64,000 bases of DNA from Kushneria pakistanensis (GCF_014652795.1 NZ_BMZM01000004.1:248001-312000), one strand, 5' to 3'. Shown: positions 26,589 to 35,785, counted from the first letter of the stretch. Numbers and translations are program-made. Notes: generated by a model not told the origin, from the letters alone.

Positions 26589-28535
26589 TTGGTTCAAGGT
26601 TTTAATATTATTATTGGTATAATTTTAAAGTATTATAAAACTTACAAAGGTATTAATTATATACCTATTACAGACATGGATAATTTTTGTGGTTTGGTTG
26701 GTGAAAATGGTATAGGCAAAAGCTCAGTTTTAGAGGCTTTAGATACTTTTTTTAATGGACGGGCTTGGAACTATAATACTACAACAAAGAAAAGAGGAGT
26801 CGATTATTCAGAGCCTCAAATTGTACCCTTGTTTTTAATAGATAGAGAAAGCTTAAGCGCAAGTGTTCAAGATTTAGCCCGGGAATTGCACGAGGTCACT
26901 ATTGGAGGTGTCGAAACCGATGTCAATTCAGCAAATAAAGCTAATTATAAAATATTTGCGGAGCATAGAAATCGATTAAGTGAGCGCGTAAATTTAGAAG
27001 AAAAATATCTAATACCAATTGGTATTAACCATTGTGGTGATATTGCTACATCTATTTTTAATAATAGAAGACTTGTTGAGGTTGTTCTAGGCCAAAGTAG
27101 TAATTCTGAAACAACAAGTTTGGATGAAGTGGATCTGCAAAGGTATCAGCCTTTGCTTCAAGAGTTAAAAACTTTAATTGAGTACATTTATATACCCAAG
27201 GAAATCGATTCTAACTCTTTTACTAAGCTGGAAACAAAAGAAATTCAGGTTCTCATGGGTGAGACCTTGATTGAAATATTAAGCACTAGAGTTACAGCGG
27301 CTCAAATTCAAGAAATAAATAGTAGTTTGATCGAGTTCATCGATACTTTGTCAGATGAGCTGGAAGACTATTCTTATCGGACGCCGACAGATCGGCAGCA
27401 ACGCTTGAAAAAGAATGATGTATATAATCTAATTATACAAGCATTTTTTAATACAAGAAGGTTGCATAAAAAACAAGGGGCAAATTGGCTTGAAATTAGT
27501 GCTTTAAGCTCTGGAGAAAAACAGAAAGCTATTGTCGATATTGCTCATAGCTTACTGAATAAGCATAGATCAAAAGGTAGTAATTTAATTGTTGGTATTG
27601 ATGAACCTGAAACTTCTCTTCACATGTCTGCTTGCTTTGATCAGTTCGATGCTTTGTACGATATAAGTCGGCAGTGTATGCAGATTTTTTTTGCTTCTCA
27701 CTGGTACGGTTTTTTACCAACTGTAGAGCAGGGAAGTACTACAGTTATAACTAAAAAAGAAGATCATCATTTTTTTGATCAAATAAATTTGTCAGAATAT
27801 CGCGAGCAGGTAAAAAGACTTGCAACATCTTCAAGAGGGCGACTGCCTTATGACATAAGATTAAAAAGCATGAACGATTTTATTCAATCTATAATAACAA
27901 GTGTTATAGGTGATAATCCCTTCTCTTGGATTATTTGTGAAGGTAGTTCTGAAAAGGTTTATCTGTCATCATATTTAAAAGACCTTTTGCAAGATAAACG
28001 TATTCGAATTGTACCTGTTGGAGGTGCTAAAGAGATAAAGCGAGTCTATAACCATCTTTCAACTTCTTATGAAGATTTCAAAAAAGAAGTTAGTGGTAAA
28101 ATGATTTTGATATCTGATACAGACGAAGAGCTTGTTAATTATAAGGTCAGTGAATATGAAAATTTAAAATGTAAAAGACTGGTACTTTCCTCCGAAGATA
28201 AAATTACAAGGCTTGTCAATATTGATTCGAATCCAGTGTCTCCTGCAACAGAAATAGAGGATTGTCTTAATGGAAAGCTTTTCTTGGAAACATTAAGGTT
28301 ATTTTCTGAGGATTATTCTGAACTTGTCGGATTTGTGAATGATATTGATCTTGTTTCTGATGAGCTTGATGTCAAATTTGCTTTAGATATAAAAAGCAGT
28401 GAATGGGAGAAAATAAAAAGGTTTTTTGATTGTGAAGGAGTTAAATATCGTTTTGCACGAAAATATGTAGATACAATGAAACAAGATCATGCTATTCCCA
28501 GTTGGGTTCTAGAGGTTAGAAAAATGCTGGAGTAA
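26589..28535 (+). CDS. OLD-family ATP-dependent nuclease (AAA ATPase + TOPRIM), AT-rich
   Basis: 648 residues. N-terminal ABC-type ATPase: Walker A GENGIGKSS (38-46), an insertion/dimerisation region, the signature-like ALSSGEKQKAIVDIAHSLL and Walker B IVGIDEPETSLH (near 330-342). The C-terminal TOPRIM has ICEGSSEKVYL with the conserved Glu (near 450), PVGGAKEIKRVY, and ISDTDEE with DxD (near 507). OLD nucleases are phage-defence or DNA-processing enzymes. The start is uncertain (TTG at 26589, no clear ribosome site). Codon use is strongly AT-biased, unlike all neighbours, so it was acquired. It has no helicase (GajB) or reverse transcriptase partner, so it is neither Gabija nor a retron as seen. 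Confidence 0.85.
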   Translation: MVQGFNIIIGIILKYYKTYKGINYIPITDMDNFCGLVGENGIGKSSVLEALDTFFNGRAWNYNTTTKKRGVDYSEPQIVPLFLIDRESLSASVQDLARELHEVTIGGVETDVNSANKANYKIFAEHRNRLSERVNLEEKYLIPIGINHCGDIATSIFNNRRLVEVVLGQSSNSETTSLDEVDLQRYQPLLQELKTLIEYIYIPKEIDSNSFTKLETKEIQVLMGETLIEILSTRVTAAQIQEINSSLIEFIDTLSDELEDYSYRTPTDRQQRLKKNDVYNLIIQAFFNTRRLHKKQGANWLEISALSSGEKQKAIVDIAHSLLNKHRSKGSNLIVGIDEPETSLHMSACFDQFDALYDISRQCMQIFFASHWYGFLPTVEQGSTTVITKKEDHHFFDQINLSEYREQVKRLATSSRGRLPYDIRLKSMNDFIQSIITSVIGDNPFSWIICEGSSEKVYLSSYLKDLLQDKRIRIVPVGGAKEIKRVYNHLSTSYEDFKKEVSGKMILISDTDEELVNYKVSEYENLKCKRLVLSSEDKITRLVNIDSNPVSPATEIEDCLNGKLFLETLRLFSEDYSELVGFVNDIDLVSDELDVKFALDIKSSEWEKIKRFFDCEGVKYRFARKYVDTMKQDHAIPSWVLEVRKMLE

Positions 28536-28775
28536 CTTTTGCTTGCGAAATAAAGTTATTGTTTCTCGGTGTCAAAAATATTTTTAACGCTAACCTGCTA
28601 TTTTGGCTGGTTAGCGCAAATCGAGTTTTATACTTACAGACGCATAAGCTTATTTAAATGGTTAGCAACAAAAAGTAAGCCATGGGGTGGAGTCTAACGC
28701 CGGGATTTTGTTAAAGGTGAGTTCAAGCTCTACGTAAGCTTTAGCACTCTTGGAGCAGTCACCTTCTATATAGAG
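28536..28775. other. Non-coding tail of the AT-rich segment with inverted repeat
   Basis: Contains a perfect 8-bp inverted repeat CGCTAACC (28588-28595) / GGTTAGCG (28609-28616) with a 13-base loop, 53 bases after the OLD-like stop. It may end that transcript, although no T run follows, or mark an element border. Composition drifts back toward normal beyond about 28.7 kb. Confidence 0.35.
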
Positions 28776-28937
28776 ATGAATGATCAAGGAATGGCCGAAA
28801 AATGGCAGATGATAAGTCAAATCCGATCTGAGTTTGGTTTGTTACCAAACCTTGCTATCAACGCCCGATCTTTTTTGGCCCGTCGCCTGATTAATCAGTA
28901 CAAGCATGGCAATGGCCTATGCATGGTATACGTATAG
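28776..28937 (+). other. Short ORF, possible gene remnant
   Basis: 53 codons from ATG 28776 (MNDQGMAEKWQMISQIRSEF...), and the frame is open upstream to 28698 (KLYVSFSTLGAVTFYIE...), giving about 79 codons. The residue mix looks protein-like and the piece may be the tail of a lost gene, but there is no ribosome site and I recognise no family. Confidence 0.25.
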
Positions 28938-29038
28938 GTATACTGAAGCGGTGCAAAATACTCAGATATTTTTTATATCAATGGGCTGAGATGTTTTTAT
29001 AGTCCTGCCTTGCCACTCGGTTACCGCATCCCACTCCC

Positions 29039-29069
29039 AAAAAGCCCCGCCAAATGCGGGGCTTTTTAT
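29039..29069 (-). terminator. Terminator of the mscS gene
   Basis: Stem AAAAAGCCCCGC (29040-29051) / GCGGGGCTTTTT (29057-29068), loop CAAAT, 41 bases after the leftward MscS stop. Symmetrical, so it also insulates the AT-rich segment from the other side. Confidence 0.85.
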
Positions 29070-29109
29070 GATCTTTACCAACTCATAAGGCGATGATCTA
29101 GCGGCGGTG

Positions 29110-30633
29110 CTACTCCTGCGGCGCCCGCTGATTCAGCAAATCGGTCTTGTCAGTTGTTCTGGCAATTTCCTGCTCGACCTTTTTCATCAGTTTTTCATCC
29201 GGGCGGGCATCGAACAGGGCTTCGGCGCTCGGGTCGCGCAGTATCTGCTGCGCGCGCGACCGGGCCGGGTGCCTGTCGCTGCCGTCACTGGGCGGGGGCA
29301 TTGTTGATGTCGCGGAGGAGGCCGGGGCGGGTGTGGCGTCAACGCGAGTAGGGTCGGCACTGCTGCCCTGAAAGCGTTCCAGCGCCTGTTCAAGGGAGGC
29401 ATTGAAGCGCAGGCGATAGATGGGTTCGGGCAGGCTGAAGCCGGCTTCCTCCAGCGCGTGTTTGGTTTCGCGAATGGCGATGCTGCGGGCCTTGCCAAAG
29501 TCGGTGCCGGATTGATCCACCCACACCTGAAACTCGAGCACGATGTTGGAGTCGCCCACCTGCGTGATAAGGCCCACGGCCCTGGGTTCTTCGAGGACAA
29601 ATTTCAGCTGATGCAGCGCATCCAGCCCGACCTTGATGGCGGCGAGCGGGTCGTCATCGGCATCCACGCCCAGTTCAAACGTGAAGCGCCGCTCGGGGTT
29701 GCTGGTGTAGTTGAGGATGGTGCCCTTGAACACGTCGGCGTTGGGGATGCGCAGCTGATTGCCATCCAGCGTCATCAGGATCGTGGCGCGGGAAGTGAGC
29801 CGCACGACGATGCCTTCCTGCCCGTTGATGACCACCTGATCGCGCGCGCGAAAGGGCTGACGAACGCTCAGCATCAAAGAGGCAATGTAGTTTTCGATGG
29901 TGTCCTTGACCGCAAAGCCCACAGCAAGGCCGATAACCCCGGCGCCGCCCAGCAGCGTGCCCAGAATCGTTTCGGCGCCCATCAGACTGAGCGCCAGTAT
30001 CAACCCAAAGACGATAAAAATGACCCTGACAGTCTGTGACAGCAGCTCAGCGACAAAAGGGTTGGGTGTCAGGCGCTGCCACAGGCGCTGGCGTCTGGAA
30101 AGCCACGCCCCGAACCAGGCGACAAGCGCGAACAACACGATGCCGACCAGCAGCAGCGGCAGAGCCTTGATCAGGCCTCTTGCCTGCGCCATCAGCTCCT
30201 GAAAGACGGTAGAGACGTTGTCCTGCACATCCAGCGTGCGGTTGATGTCGTCATTGACGGTGACCACGTCGGTCAGGCGGCCGGCAAGGCCCAGGGCCTG
30301 CTGGGCCTTTTTCTCGTTGGCCGTTTCCCCGGAGAGCGTCACCACACCCTGCGTCACGCTGATCTCGACGGCATCAAGACCGTCGATCTCGGAAAAGATC
30401 CCGGCGATGCGCGTTTGAATGTCACTGTCCCTGCGCGGGCTTGGGGTGGTTTCTATCCGGGCCTCGTCAACGCTTTCTGCCTGAGTACTGCTGCCGGTCA
30501 GCGCCTGGGCCACACCTGAAAGCTCCTCCGCGGCCTGAACCGGTGCACCAATAAATATGCCCAGTAGCAGAATCAGCAGAACACTCGCGCTCAGGCGCTG
30601 GCGGGCGAAAAGGGGAGGCAGGGAAACGGCCAT
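29110..30633 (-). CDS. BON-domain mechanosensitive channel, MscS family
   Basis: 507 residues. A signal peptide (to about VQAAEE, residue 37) precedes a periplasmic BON domain (DSDIQTRIAGIFSEIDGLDAVEISVTQGVVTLSGETANEKKAQQALG). Then come three membrane spans, with pore helix TILGTLLGGAGVIGLAVGFAVKDTIENYIAS, and the MscS beta domain (FRARDQVVINGQEGIVVRLTSRATILMTLDGNQLRIPNADVF). A long polar C-terminus ends it. Such channels release solutes on osmotic downshift, apt for a halophile. BON may tie the channel to the envelope. Confidence 0.9.
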   Translation of the reverse strand: MAVSLPPLFARQRLSASVLLILLLGIFIGAPVQAAEELSGVAQALTGSSTQAESVDEARIETTPSPRRDSDIQTRIAGIFSEIDGLDAVEISVTQGVVTLSGETANEKKAQQALGLAGRLTDVVTVNDDINRTLDVQDNVSTVFQELMAQARGLIKALPLLLVGIVLFALVAWFGAWLSRRQRLWQRLTPNPFVAELLSQTVRVIFIVFGLILALSLMGAETILGTLLGGAGVIGLAVGFAVKDTIENYIASLMLSVRQPFRARDQVVINGQEGIVVRLTSRATILMTLDGNQLRIPNADVFKGTILNYTSNPERRFTFELGVDADDDPLAAIKVGLDALHQLKFVLEEPRAVGLITQVGDSNIVLEFQVWVDQSGTDFGKARSIAIRETKHALEEAGFSLPEPIYRLRFNASLEQALERFQGSSADPTRVDATPAPASSATSTMPPPSDGSDRHPARSRAQQILRDPSAEALFDARPDEKLMKKVEQEIARTTDKTDLLNQRAPQE

Positions 30634-30771
30634 GGTGATCCTGTGTCAGGGGTGTCGAGATAACGAGGGGCTGAGTGGCGTTTAAAAGCGCTTTGGCAAC
30701 CCAGTGTAGTCAGGCTTTCAGTATGCAAAAGCCTTGCGGTGGACAGGTCTTTCGATGAGCTGATGGGTGAG

Positions 30772-31743
30772 CTAGTCACGACCCGCTGGCTCATCTTGTG
30801 AAGCTGGCGTTTGCATTGCGCCTTGTTTTGGGGCGATGACGACTCGAGCGGCCTTCCATTTTTTCAGACCGCGTATGCCCTCTGCCATCAGAACGATGAC
30901 CGATAGCCAGATGGCGATATAGGTCGGCCATTCAGCGGGACGAATGGTTTCTCCCAGCGCGAGCGCCACCAGCATTAAAAGAACCGGTTCGACATAAATC
31001 AGCAGGCCGAACAGGCTGAGGTTCAGGTGAGGCGCCGACAGCGCCTGAAACGTCAGGGCCAGCGCGCTGATCAGGCCCAGACCGAGCACGGGCCACAACA
31101 GGTTCATGTTGATGGACAGCCCCGGGACAACCTCGCCGCCCTGAATGATGAAAAAGAGGCTAAAGGGCAGGGCAAGGGCCATATCAAACCAGAGACCGCC
31201 AATGTTGTTGGTATCGGTTCTGCGACGCAGCCAGAAATAGCCGGGATAGCCCAGGCATACGGCCAGGGTAGGCCACGCCATGCTTTGAGACAGCACCATT
31301 TGATTGGCAATGCCAAGGACGGCGAACGCGCATGCCAGCTTCTGAAAGCGTGACATTTGATCCCTGAAGGCCATGCGGCCGATGATTACCATTGTGATGG
31401 GCAGGATGAAATAACCCAGCGAAACGGCCAGGCCGTGACCGTTACCCGGCGCCCAGACGAACAGCCAGAGCTGAACGCTCAAAAGCAGAGCCGATATCAG
31501 GCGGGTGAGAGCGAAATGACGTTCACGATAAAGCCTTTGATAAATGCTGATTACCTGAGGCCAGTAGCCTTTCAGGGCGATAAAGGCCGTCAGGCAGGGA
31601 AAGGTTAAACACATCCGCCAGCCAAAAATTTCTTCACCATCCAGAGCCGTCAGCTGCGATGTTTGAGCAAACATCAGGGCAAAAAAGACGGAGGCAATGA
31701 TATTAAGTGTGACGCCAAGCGTTATATTCTGATCGGTCTGCAT
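30772..31743 (-). CDS. rarD: RarD-like EamA/DMT transporter
   Basis: 323 residues from MQTDQNITLGVTLNIIASVFFALMFAQTSQLTALDGEEIFGWRM, which matches the start of RarD proteins (chloramphenicol-sensitivity family). About ten membrane spans in two EamA repeats. The frame is open to 31896, but that would run into the divergent Lrp-type gene, so the start at 31743 is used. The substrate is unknown. Divergence from an Lrp/AsnC regulator suggests amino-acid-responsive control of an exporter. Confidence 0.8.
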   Translation of the reverse strand: MQTDQNITLGVTLNIIASVFFALMFAQTSQLTALDGEEIFGWRMCLTFPCLTAFIALKGYWPQVISIYQRLYRERHFALTRLISALLLSVQLWLFVWAPGNGHGLAVSLGYFILPITMVIIGRMAFRDQMSRFQKLACAFAVLGIANQMVLSQSMAWPTLAVCLGYPGYFWLRRRTDTNNIGGLWFDMALALPFSLFFIIQGGEVVPGLSINMNLLWPVLGLGLISALALTFQALSAPHLNLSLFGLLIYVEPVLLMLVALALGETIRPAEWPTYIAIWLSVIVLMAEGIRGLKKWKAARVVIAPKQGAMQTPASQDEPAGRD

Positions 31744-31839
31744 GGTGGTTCGATACTGATGGAGGGTGCGTCTCAGGTTATGGCATCCCCACCGATAAAG
31801 GTTCTCAAAATCCGCGCTGTTGATGAGAGATTTTCCCGT

Positions 31840-32304
31840 ATGAGTCTGCCTTCGGGACTGGACAAGTTTGATGTTGCCCTCCTTGAGCGTTTGCAAAAGG
31901 ACTGCCTGACGCCCTTGCGCGAGCTGTCAGAAGCCGTGAATCTCTCGCCTGCCACGGTCCAGCGGCGCATTCAAAAGCTGAAGGAAAGCGGGCATATTCT
32001 GGCCAACGTTGCCATCGTTGATCCCGATAAGGTGGACAAGAGAATAACGGTGCTGGTGGAGGTTCAGGCGGACAGGATCTATAGCGACGATCTTGATGCC
32101 CTCAAGGAAAGCTTTTCGGGGCCTGAAGTGCAGCAGTGCTATTACGTGACGGGTGAAGCGGATTTCATGCTGATATTACTGGTCCCGGACATGAAGGCCT
32201 TTGAGGCGATATGTGACCGGCTGTTTCATCACAACCCAAACGTCAAATGGTTCAGAACCATGGTGGTGCTGGATCGCGTCAAGGCCACGATAGATGTTCT
32301 GTGA
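31840..32304 (+). CDS. Lrp/AsnC-family regulator
   Basis: 154 residues from MSLPSGLDKFDVALLERLQKDC. N-terminal winged helix with LRELSEAVNLSPATVQRRIQKLKESG, then the RAM ligand domain (VEVQADRIYSDDLDALKESFSGPEVQQCYYVTGEADFMLILLVPDMKAFEAI) that binds amino acids. The earlier in-frame starts (31663, 31759) lie in or across the rarD promoter and are not used. It is divergent from the RarD-like transporter, with a 96-base shared control region, so it probably controls that gene. Confidence 0.87.
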   Translation: MSLPSGLDKFDVALLERLQKDCLTPLRELSEAVNLSPATVQRRIQKLKESGHILANVAIVDPDKVDKRITVLVEVQADRIYSDDLDALKESFSGPEVQQCYYVTGEADFMLILLVPDMKAFEAICDRLFHHNPNVKWFRTMVVLDRVKATIDVL

Positions 32305-32444
32305 GGCGTAAGATTCGCTGCCTGATCGAAAAAGCAGAAGTTCCTGTCTCGATATTTCGACTCACAGCTCCGGGCTGAGACCTCTCTTTCAAGAAGACCC
32401 TATATGAGATTTACGTAGTACACGATTAAAGCGTGAGCATGGCT

Positions 32445-32472
32445 TTAAGTATTATTGCGCCTGCGCCGATAT
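32445..32472 (+). promoter_or_regulatory. Sigma-28-like promoter of the second chemoreceptor
   Basis: TTAA (32445-32448), 16 bases, GCCGATAT (32465-32472). The -10 octamer and the spacer length are identical to those of the other chemoreceptor promoter at 25230-25257. The putative start of transcription is about 50 bases before the ATG at 32532. Confidence 0.6.
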
Positions 32473-32531
32473 TGGATAGGTCCTGTCCATAGTCCATGAC
32501 TATCCAAAACCTTTCTCTGGAAATCGGTGTA

Positions 32532-34094
32532 ATGACCTTAAGAGACCTTTCCATCAGCAAGCAGATCGGCCTGGGCTTTCTCGTCGCCGTGTTGTTTCTG
32601 ATTCTTAGCGGCGTGGTGAATTCGCTGAGCCTTCGCAGTATCAACAACACGATGCTGTCGCTGTATCACGACCGGGTGGTCCCGCTGAAGGATCTCAAGG
32701 TGATTTCGGATGCCTACGCCGTGGACGTTATCGATGCGGTCAACAAGGCCAACGCCGGCCTGATCACGGCCGAGGAGGCACTGCAGGATGTACGCGGGGC
32801 TCATGAGACCATCGCCAGCCACTGGTCGGCCTATATGCAGACAAGGCTGACGCCGGAGGAGGCCGCTGCGGCGGCGCGGGCGCAGTCGAGCTTTACGACC
32901 GCCAACAATGCGCTCGATGAAGTCGAGGAGATACTGCAGGGCATGACGGGCCGGGTCAGGGGGCAACTGGACATGATCGATGGGCCGCTGTATGCCGCCA
33001 TTGACCCGATCAGCCATGACATCAGTGATCTGATCGAGATCCAGCTGGCGGAAGCGCAGGTCGGGATGGCGCATGGTGAATCGCAATATCATCAGGCCAT
33101 GCTGAGCACGCTGGTGCTGGCATTGATCGCCGTGCTGGTCTCGGTCGTGGCGGCCATCGTGATTACCCGCGGCATCACCCGCCCGCTGGGTCAGGCGGTT
33201 CAGCAGGCGAAGGCGGTAGCCGCAGGCGACCTGTCGGTCCGCGTCGAGGCGCGCTCGCGCAATGAAATCGGTCAGCTGTTGATGGCCCAGAAGGAGATGG
33301 TGGCGGGCCTTTCAGAAGTCGTGTTTACCGTTCGCCGCAACGCAGAAAGCGTGGCCTCGGCGAGTGCGCAGATTTCGCAGGGCAACGATGACCTGAGCCA
33401 GCGCACCATGGTGCAGTCCTCTGCGCTTGAGCAGACCTCCGCCTCCATGGAGGAGATGGGCTCGAGCGCAACCCAGAACGCCGAGCACGCCCGCCGGGCC
33501 AGCGAGCTGACTTCCAGCGCCAGCGCCGTGGCCTCTCAGGGCGGTGAGGTGGTCGGTCAGGTGGTGCAGACCATGCGCGATATCAACGACAGCAGCGGCC
33601 GAATCAACAACATCGTCGGCGTGATCGACAGCATTGCCTTTCAGACCAATCTGCTGGCGCTCAATGCCTCCGTTGAGGCAGCCCGTGCCGGCGAGCAGGG
33701 CCGCGGATTTGCCGTGGTGGCCAGCGAAGTGCGCACCCTGGCCCAGCGCAGCGCCGAAGCCGCCAAGGATATCCGCGCACTGATCGACGAAAGCGTTCAG
33801 CGCGTCGAGAAGGGCACCACGCTGGTGGATCAGGCGGGTCGCACCATGGCGGACATCGTCTCCTCCATCAGGCATGTCAGCGATATCGTCGGGGAGATCA
33901 GCGGCGCCAGCAGCGAGCAGAACCAGTCGATCGGTCAGGTCAGTCAGGCCGTCAGCCAGCTTGACCAGACGACGCAGGAAAATGCAGCGCTGGTGGAGGA
34001 GTCTGCCGCTGCCGCTGTCAGTCTGAAACACCAGGCGCAGGAACTGGTCGCCACGGTGGGGCGCTTCAGGCTGGCTGGTGGAACAGGTTACTAA
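32532..34094 (+). CDS. Methyl-accepting chemotaxis protein (4HB sensor)
   Basis: 520 residues from [39 protein letters not shown], a typical Tar-like four-helix-bundle receptor. TM1 is about 11-30, the helical periplasmic domain to about 185, TM2 [29 protein letters not shown], then HAMP and the signalling hairpin with the tip [48 protein letters not shown]. No CheR-binding pentapeptide is seen. An alternative ATG at 32496 has no ribosome site. The ligand cannot be read from the sequence. Confidence 0.9.
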   Translation: MTLRDLSISKQIGLGFLVAVLFLILSGVVNSLSLRSINNTMLSLYHDRVVPLKDLKVISDAYAVDVIDAVNKANAGLITAEEALQDVRGAHETIASHWSAYMQTRLTPEEAAAAARAQSSFTTANNALDEVEEILQGMTGRVRGQLDMIDGPLYAAIDPISHDISDLIEIQLAEAQVGMAHGESQYHQAMLSTLVLALIAVLVSVVAAIVITRGITRPLGQAVQQAKAVAAGDLSVRVEARSRNEIGQLLMAQKEMVAGLSEVVFTVRRNAESVASASAQISQGNDDLSQRTMVQSSALEQTSASMEEMGSSATQNAEHARRASELTSSASAVASQGGEVVGQVVQTMRDINDSSGRINNIVGVIDSIAFQTNLLALNASVEAARAGEQGRGFAVVASEVRTLAQRSAEAAKDIRALIDESVQRVEKGTTLVDQAGRTMADIVSSIRHVSDIVGEISGASSEQNQSIGQVSQAVSQLDQTTQENAALVEESAAAAVSLKHQAQELVATVGRFRLAGGTGY

Positions 34095-34287
34095 GGGCAG
34101 CTTGTTGAAAGCAGGGGGCGCCATCGGCTGTGGTATTTGTGCCGATTGATCATTCGGAGAGGCGGACAGCCTCCGGGGCGGGAATTTTCCCCCGGGGGCG
34201 CAGTCGTATCCGGCGATGTAGCTGGCGCCTCTGGCGCCCACCCCTGCGGATGCGACAGCGCCGCGTATTGCTGACCCCACTGATGGA

Positions 34288-35124
34288 ATGACCATGCTCA
34301 CTCTGGCCGCGCTTCAAGCCTTTGTTCTGGGCGTACTGGAAGGATTGACCGAATTTCTGCCCGTCTCCAGTACCGGGCATCTGATCATCGCAGGTGATCT
34401 GCTCAACTTTAATGGCGACACCGCCACCGCCTTCAAGATTGTCATTCAGCTCGGCGCCATTCTGGCCGTGATGTGGGAATTTCGCTCGCGCGTGCTCGGC
34501 GTGGTGAAAGGGCTGCCCCGTGAGCCACAGGCACAGCGTTTTGCCCTCAACGTGCTGATTGCCTTTATTCCTGCGGTCATCCTGGGACTCTTGATGGCGG
34601 ATACCATCGAGCACTGGCTGTTTAATCCCATTACCGTGGCCACTGCGCTGATCATTGGCGGGTTCGTGATGCTCTGGGCGGAAAAGCGCGAGCACACCAT
34701 CAGGGCCGAGACCGTTGATGACATGACCTGGCAGCTGGCGCTCAGGGTCGGGCTGGCGCAGTGTCTGGCGCTGATTCCCGGTACCTCGCGTTCGGGCTCG
34801 ACCATCATCGGCGGGCTGCTGTTTGGGCTATCACGCAAGGCTGCCACCGACTTCTCGTTTTTCCTTGCCATGCCGACCATGGTGGCCGCCACGCTCTATT
34901 CGCTGTGGAAGTACCGCGACATCCTGCGCATGGAGGATCTGCCTGTCTTTGCCATCGGCTTTGTGACGACATTTATTGTCGCCATGCTGACGGTGCGGGC
35001 GCTTTTGAAGTTCATCGCCAGCCACAGCTACGCGGTATTCGCCTGGTATCGGATCGCCTTTGGCCTTTTGATTCTCGCCACATGGTATTTCGGCGTCATC
35101 GACTGGAGCACGGCGCAGGGGTGA
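34288..35124 (+). CDS. uppP: Undecaprenyl-diphosphatase
   Basis: 278-residue BacA/UppP membrane phosphatase. Both catalytic repeats are present: [21 protein letters not shown] (Glu, Ser, His) and the second copy [20 protein letters not shown]. It recycles undecaprenyl pyrophosphate to the monophosphate used for peptidoglycan, and also by the ArnC/ArnT route encoded elsewhere in this window. A second ATG at 34294 is equally possible. The 190-base gap before it holds no gene. Confidence 0.95.
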   Translation: MTMLTLAALQAFVLGVLEGLTEFLPVSSTGHLIIAGDLLNFNGDTATAFKIVIQLGAILAVMWEFRSRVLGVVKGLPREPQAQRFALNVLIAFIPAVILGLLMADTIEHWLFNPITVATALIIGGFVMLWAEKREHTIRAETVDDMTWQLALRVGLAQCLALIPGTSRSGSTIIGGLLFGLSRKAATDFSFFLAMPTMVAATLYSLWKYRDILRMEDLPVFAIGFVTTFIVAMLTVRALLKFIASHSYAVFAWYRIAFGLLILATWYFGVIDWSTAQG

Positions 35125-35226
35125 CCCTGGCCCTTGTGGTGCAAGAGGTATCAAACCAGTGCATGTGGCATTCCGCGCGGCTTGCGACCACACTTTTACT
35201 GTCATTGATCCATCAGGGAGGAAGGC

Positions 35227-35430
35227 ATGGCCACGCGCTATGAAGTACACGAACATGCTACTGCACATGTGAAGGGCACCCCCAACCGTGAGCAGCAAAA
35301 GGAAATGGACGACATGCCGCTGGACTGCTTTCGCATATGGGACAGCCAGCAGCAGCGCTACGTCAGTGAAGAATATGAAGTGCGGGAAGATGCCGAAGAA
35401 GACTGCCAGCGCATGAACGAAGAGGGGTAA
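35227..35430 (+). CDS. Small acidic hypothetical protein
   Basis: 67 residues, rich in Glu, Asp and Gln: MATRYEVHEHATAHVKGTPNREQQKEMDDMPLDCFRIWDSQQQRYVSEEYEVREDAEEDCQRMNEEG. A strong GGGAGGAAGG site precedes the ATG and a terminator follows, so this is a real single-gene unit. The FRIWDSQQQRYVSEEY stretch resembles the small repeat-like folds of proteins that use W-D-x-x-x-x-Y, but I know no function. Confidence 0.7.
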   Translation: MATRYEVHEHATAHVKGTPNREQQKEMDDMPLDCFRIWDSQQQRYVSEEYEVREDAEEDCQRMNEEG

Positions 35431-35460
35431 CGTCTTTCCCTTTATCGCCTGAAATATCGG

Positions 35461-35490
35461 GCCCATCGCTAGATTGCCGGTGGGCTTTTT
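35461..35490 (+). terminator. Rho-independent terminator
   Basis: Stem GCCCATCG (35461-35468) / CGGTGGGC (35478-35485) with one G-T pair, then TTTTT. It ends the small acidic gene. Confidence 0.8.
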
Positions 35491-35554
35491 CATGGCTGGT
35501 GCCTGACGGGCCACCTGCCTGATCAAAAAATATGACCCGGGTGAATAAAAGGCA

Positions 35555-35585
35555 TTGACCTTATAGAAGGTAGAAGGTTTACAAG
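35555..35585 (+). promoter_or_regulatory. MerR-family (CueR/CadR-type) operator-promoter before metallothionein
   Basis: -35 TTGACC (35555-35560) and -10 TACAAG (35580-35585) are separated by 19 bases, the long spacer typical of MerR-family promoters. Within it lies a dyad with arms ACCTT (35558-35562) and AAGGT (35574-35578) spanning 21 bp, the same size and arms as E. coli CueR sites; the CTTATAG part also recalls CadR/PbrR sites. No MerR-type gene is in this window. Confidence 0.65.
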
Positions 35586-35616
35586 GGTAGCGTTCACCTT
35601 ATCAAGGAGCGCTACC

Positions 35617-35775
35617 ATGTCTGACCAGACCAGCTGTGCCTGCCCGAAATGCACCTGCGCCGTAAGTGACAATGCCATTGAGCGCGACGGCGAGCTGTAT
35701 TGCAGCCAGGCCTGCGCCACCGGCCATGCCGATGGCTCCGAAGGCTGTGGCCATAACTGCAGCTGCGGCAAGTAA
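35617..35775 (+). CDS. Bacterial metallothionein
   Basis: 52 residues with nine Cys (7, 9, 12, 14, 29, 33, 44, 48, 50) and two His (37, 46). The layout CACPKCTC...YCSQACATGHADGSEGCGHNCSCGK is that of SmtA/BmtA-type metallothioneins with a zinc-finger-like core. It binds Zn, Cd or Cu in the cytoplasm. AAGGAG stands 7 bases before the ATG. It has its own metal-type promoter and is probably monocistronic. Confidence 0.92.
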   Translation: MSDQTSCACPKCTCAVSDNAIERDGELYCSQACATGHADGSEGCGHNCSCGK

Positions 35776-35785
35776 CGACAGCCCC

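Noticed and set aside
26589-28535. Reading the AT-rich nuclease as Gabija GajA or a retron-Eco8-type effector
   Set aside because: No UvrD-like GajB gene and no reverse transcriptase lie beside it, and the flanking genes are HPP and MscS on the other strand.
28588-28710. Integron attC-like pieces (GCTAAC...GTTAGC, GTCTAAC...GTTAAAG)
   Set aside because: The R-prime and R-double-prime core patterns and spacings do not fit, and there is no integrase.
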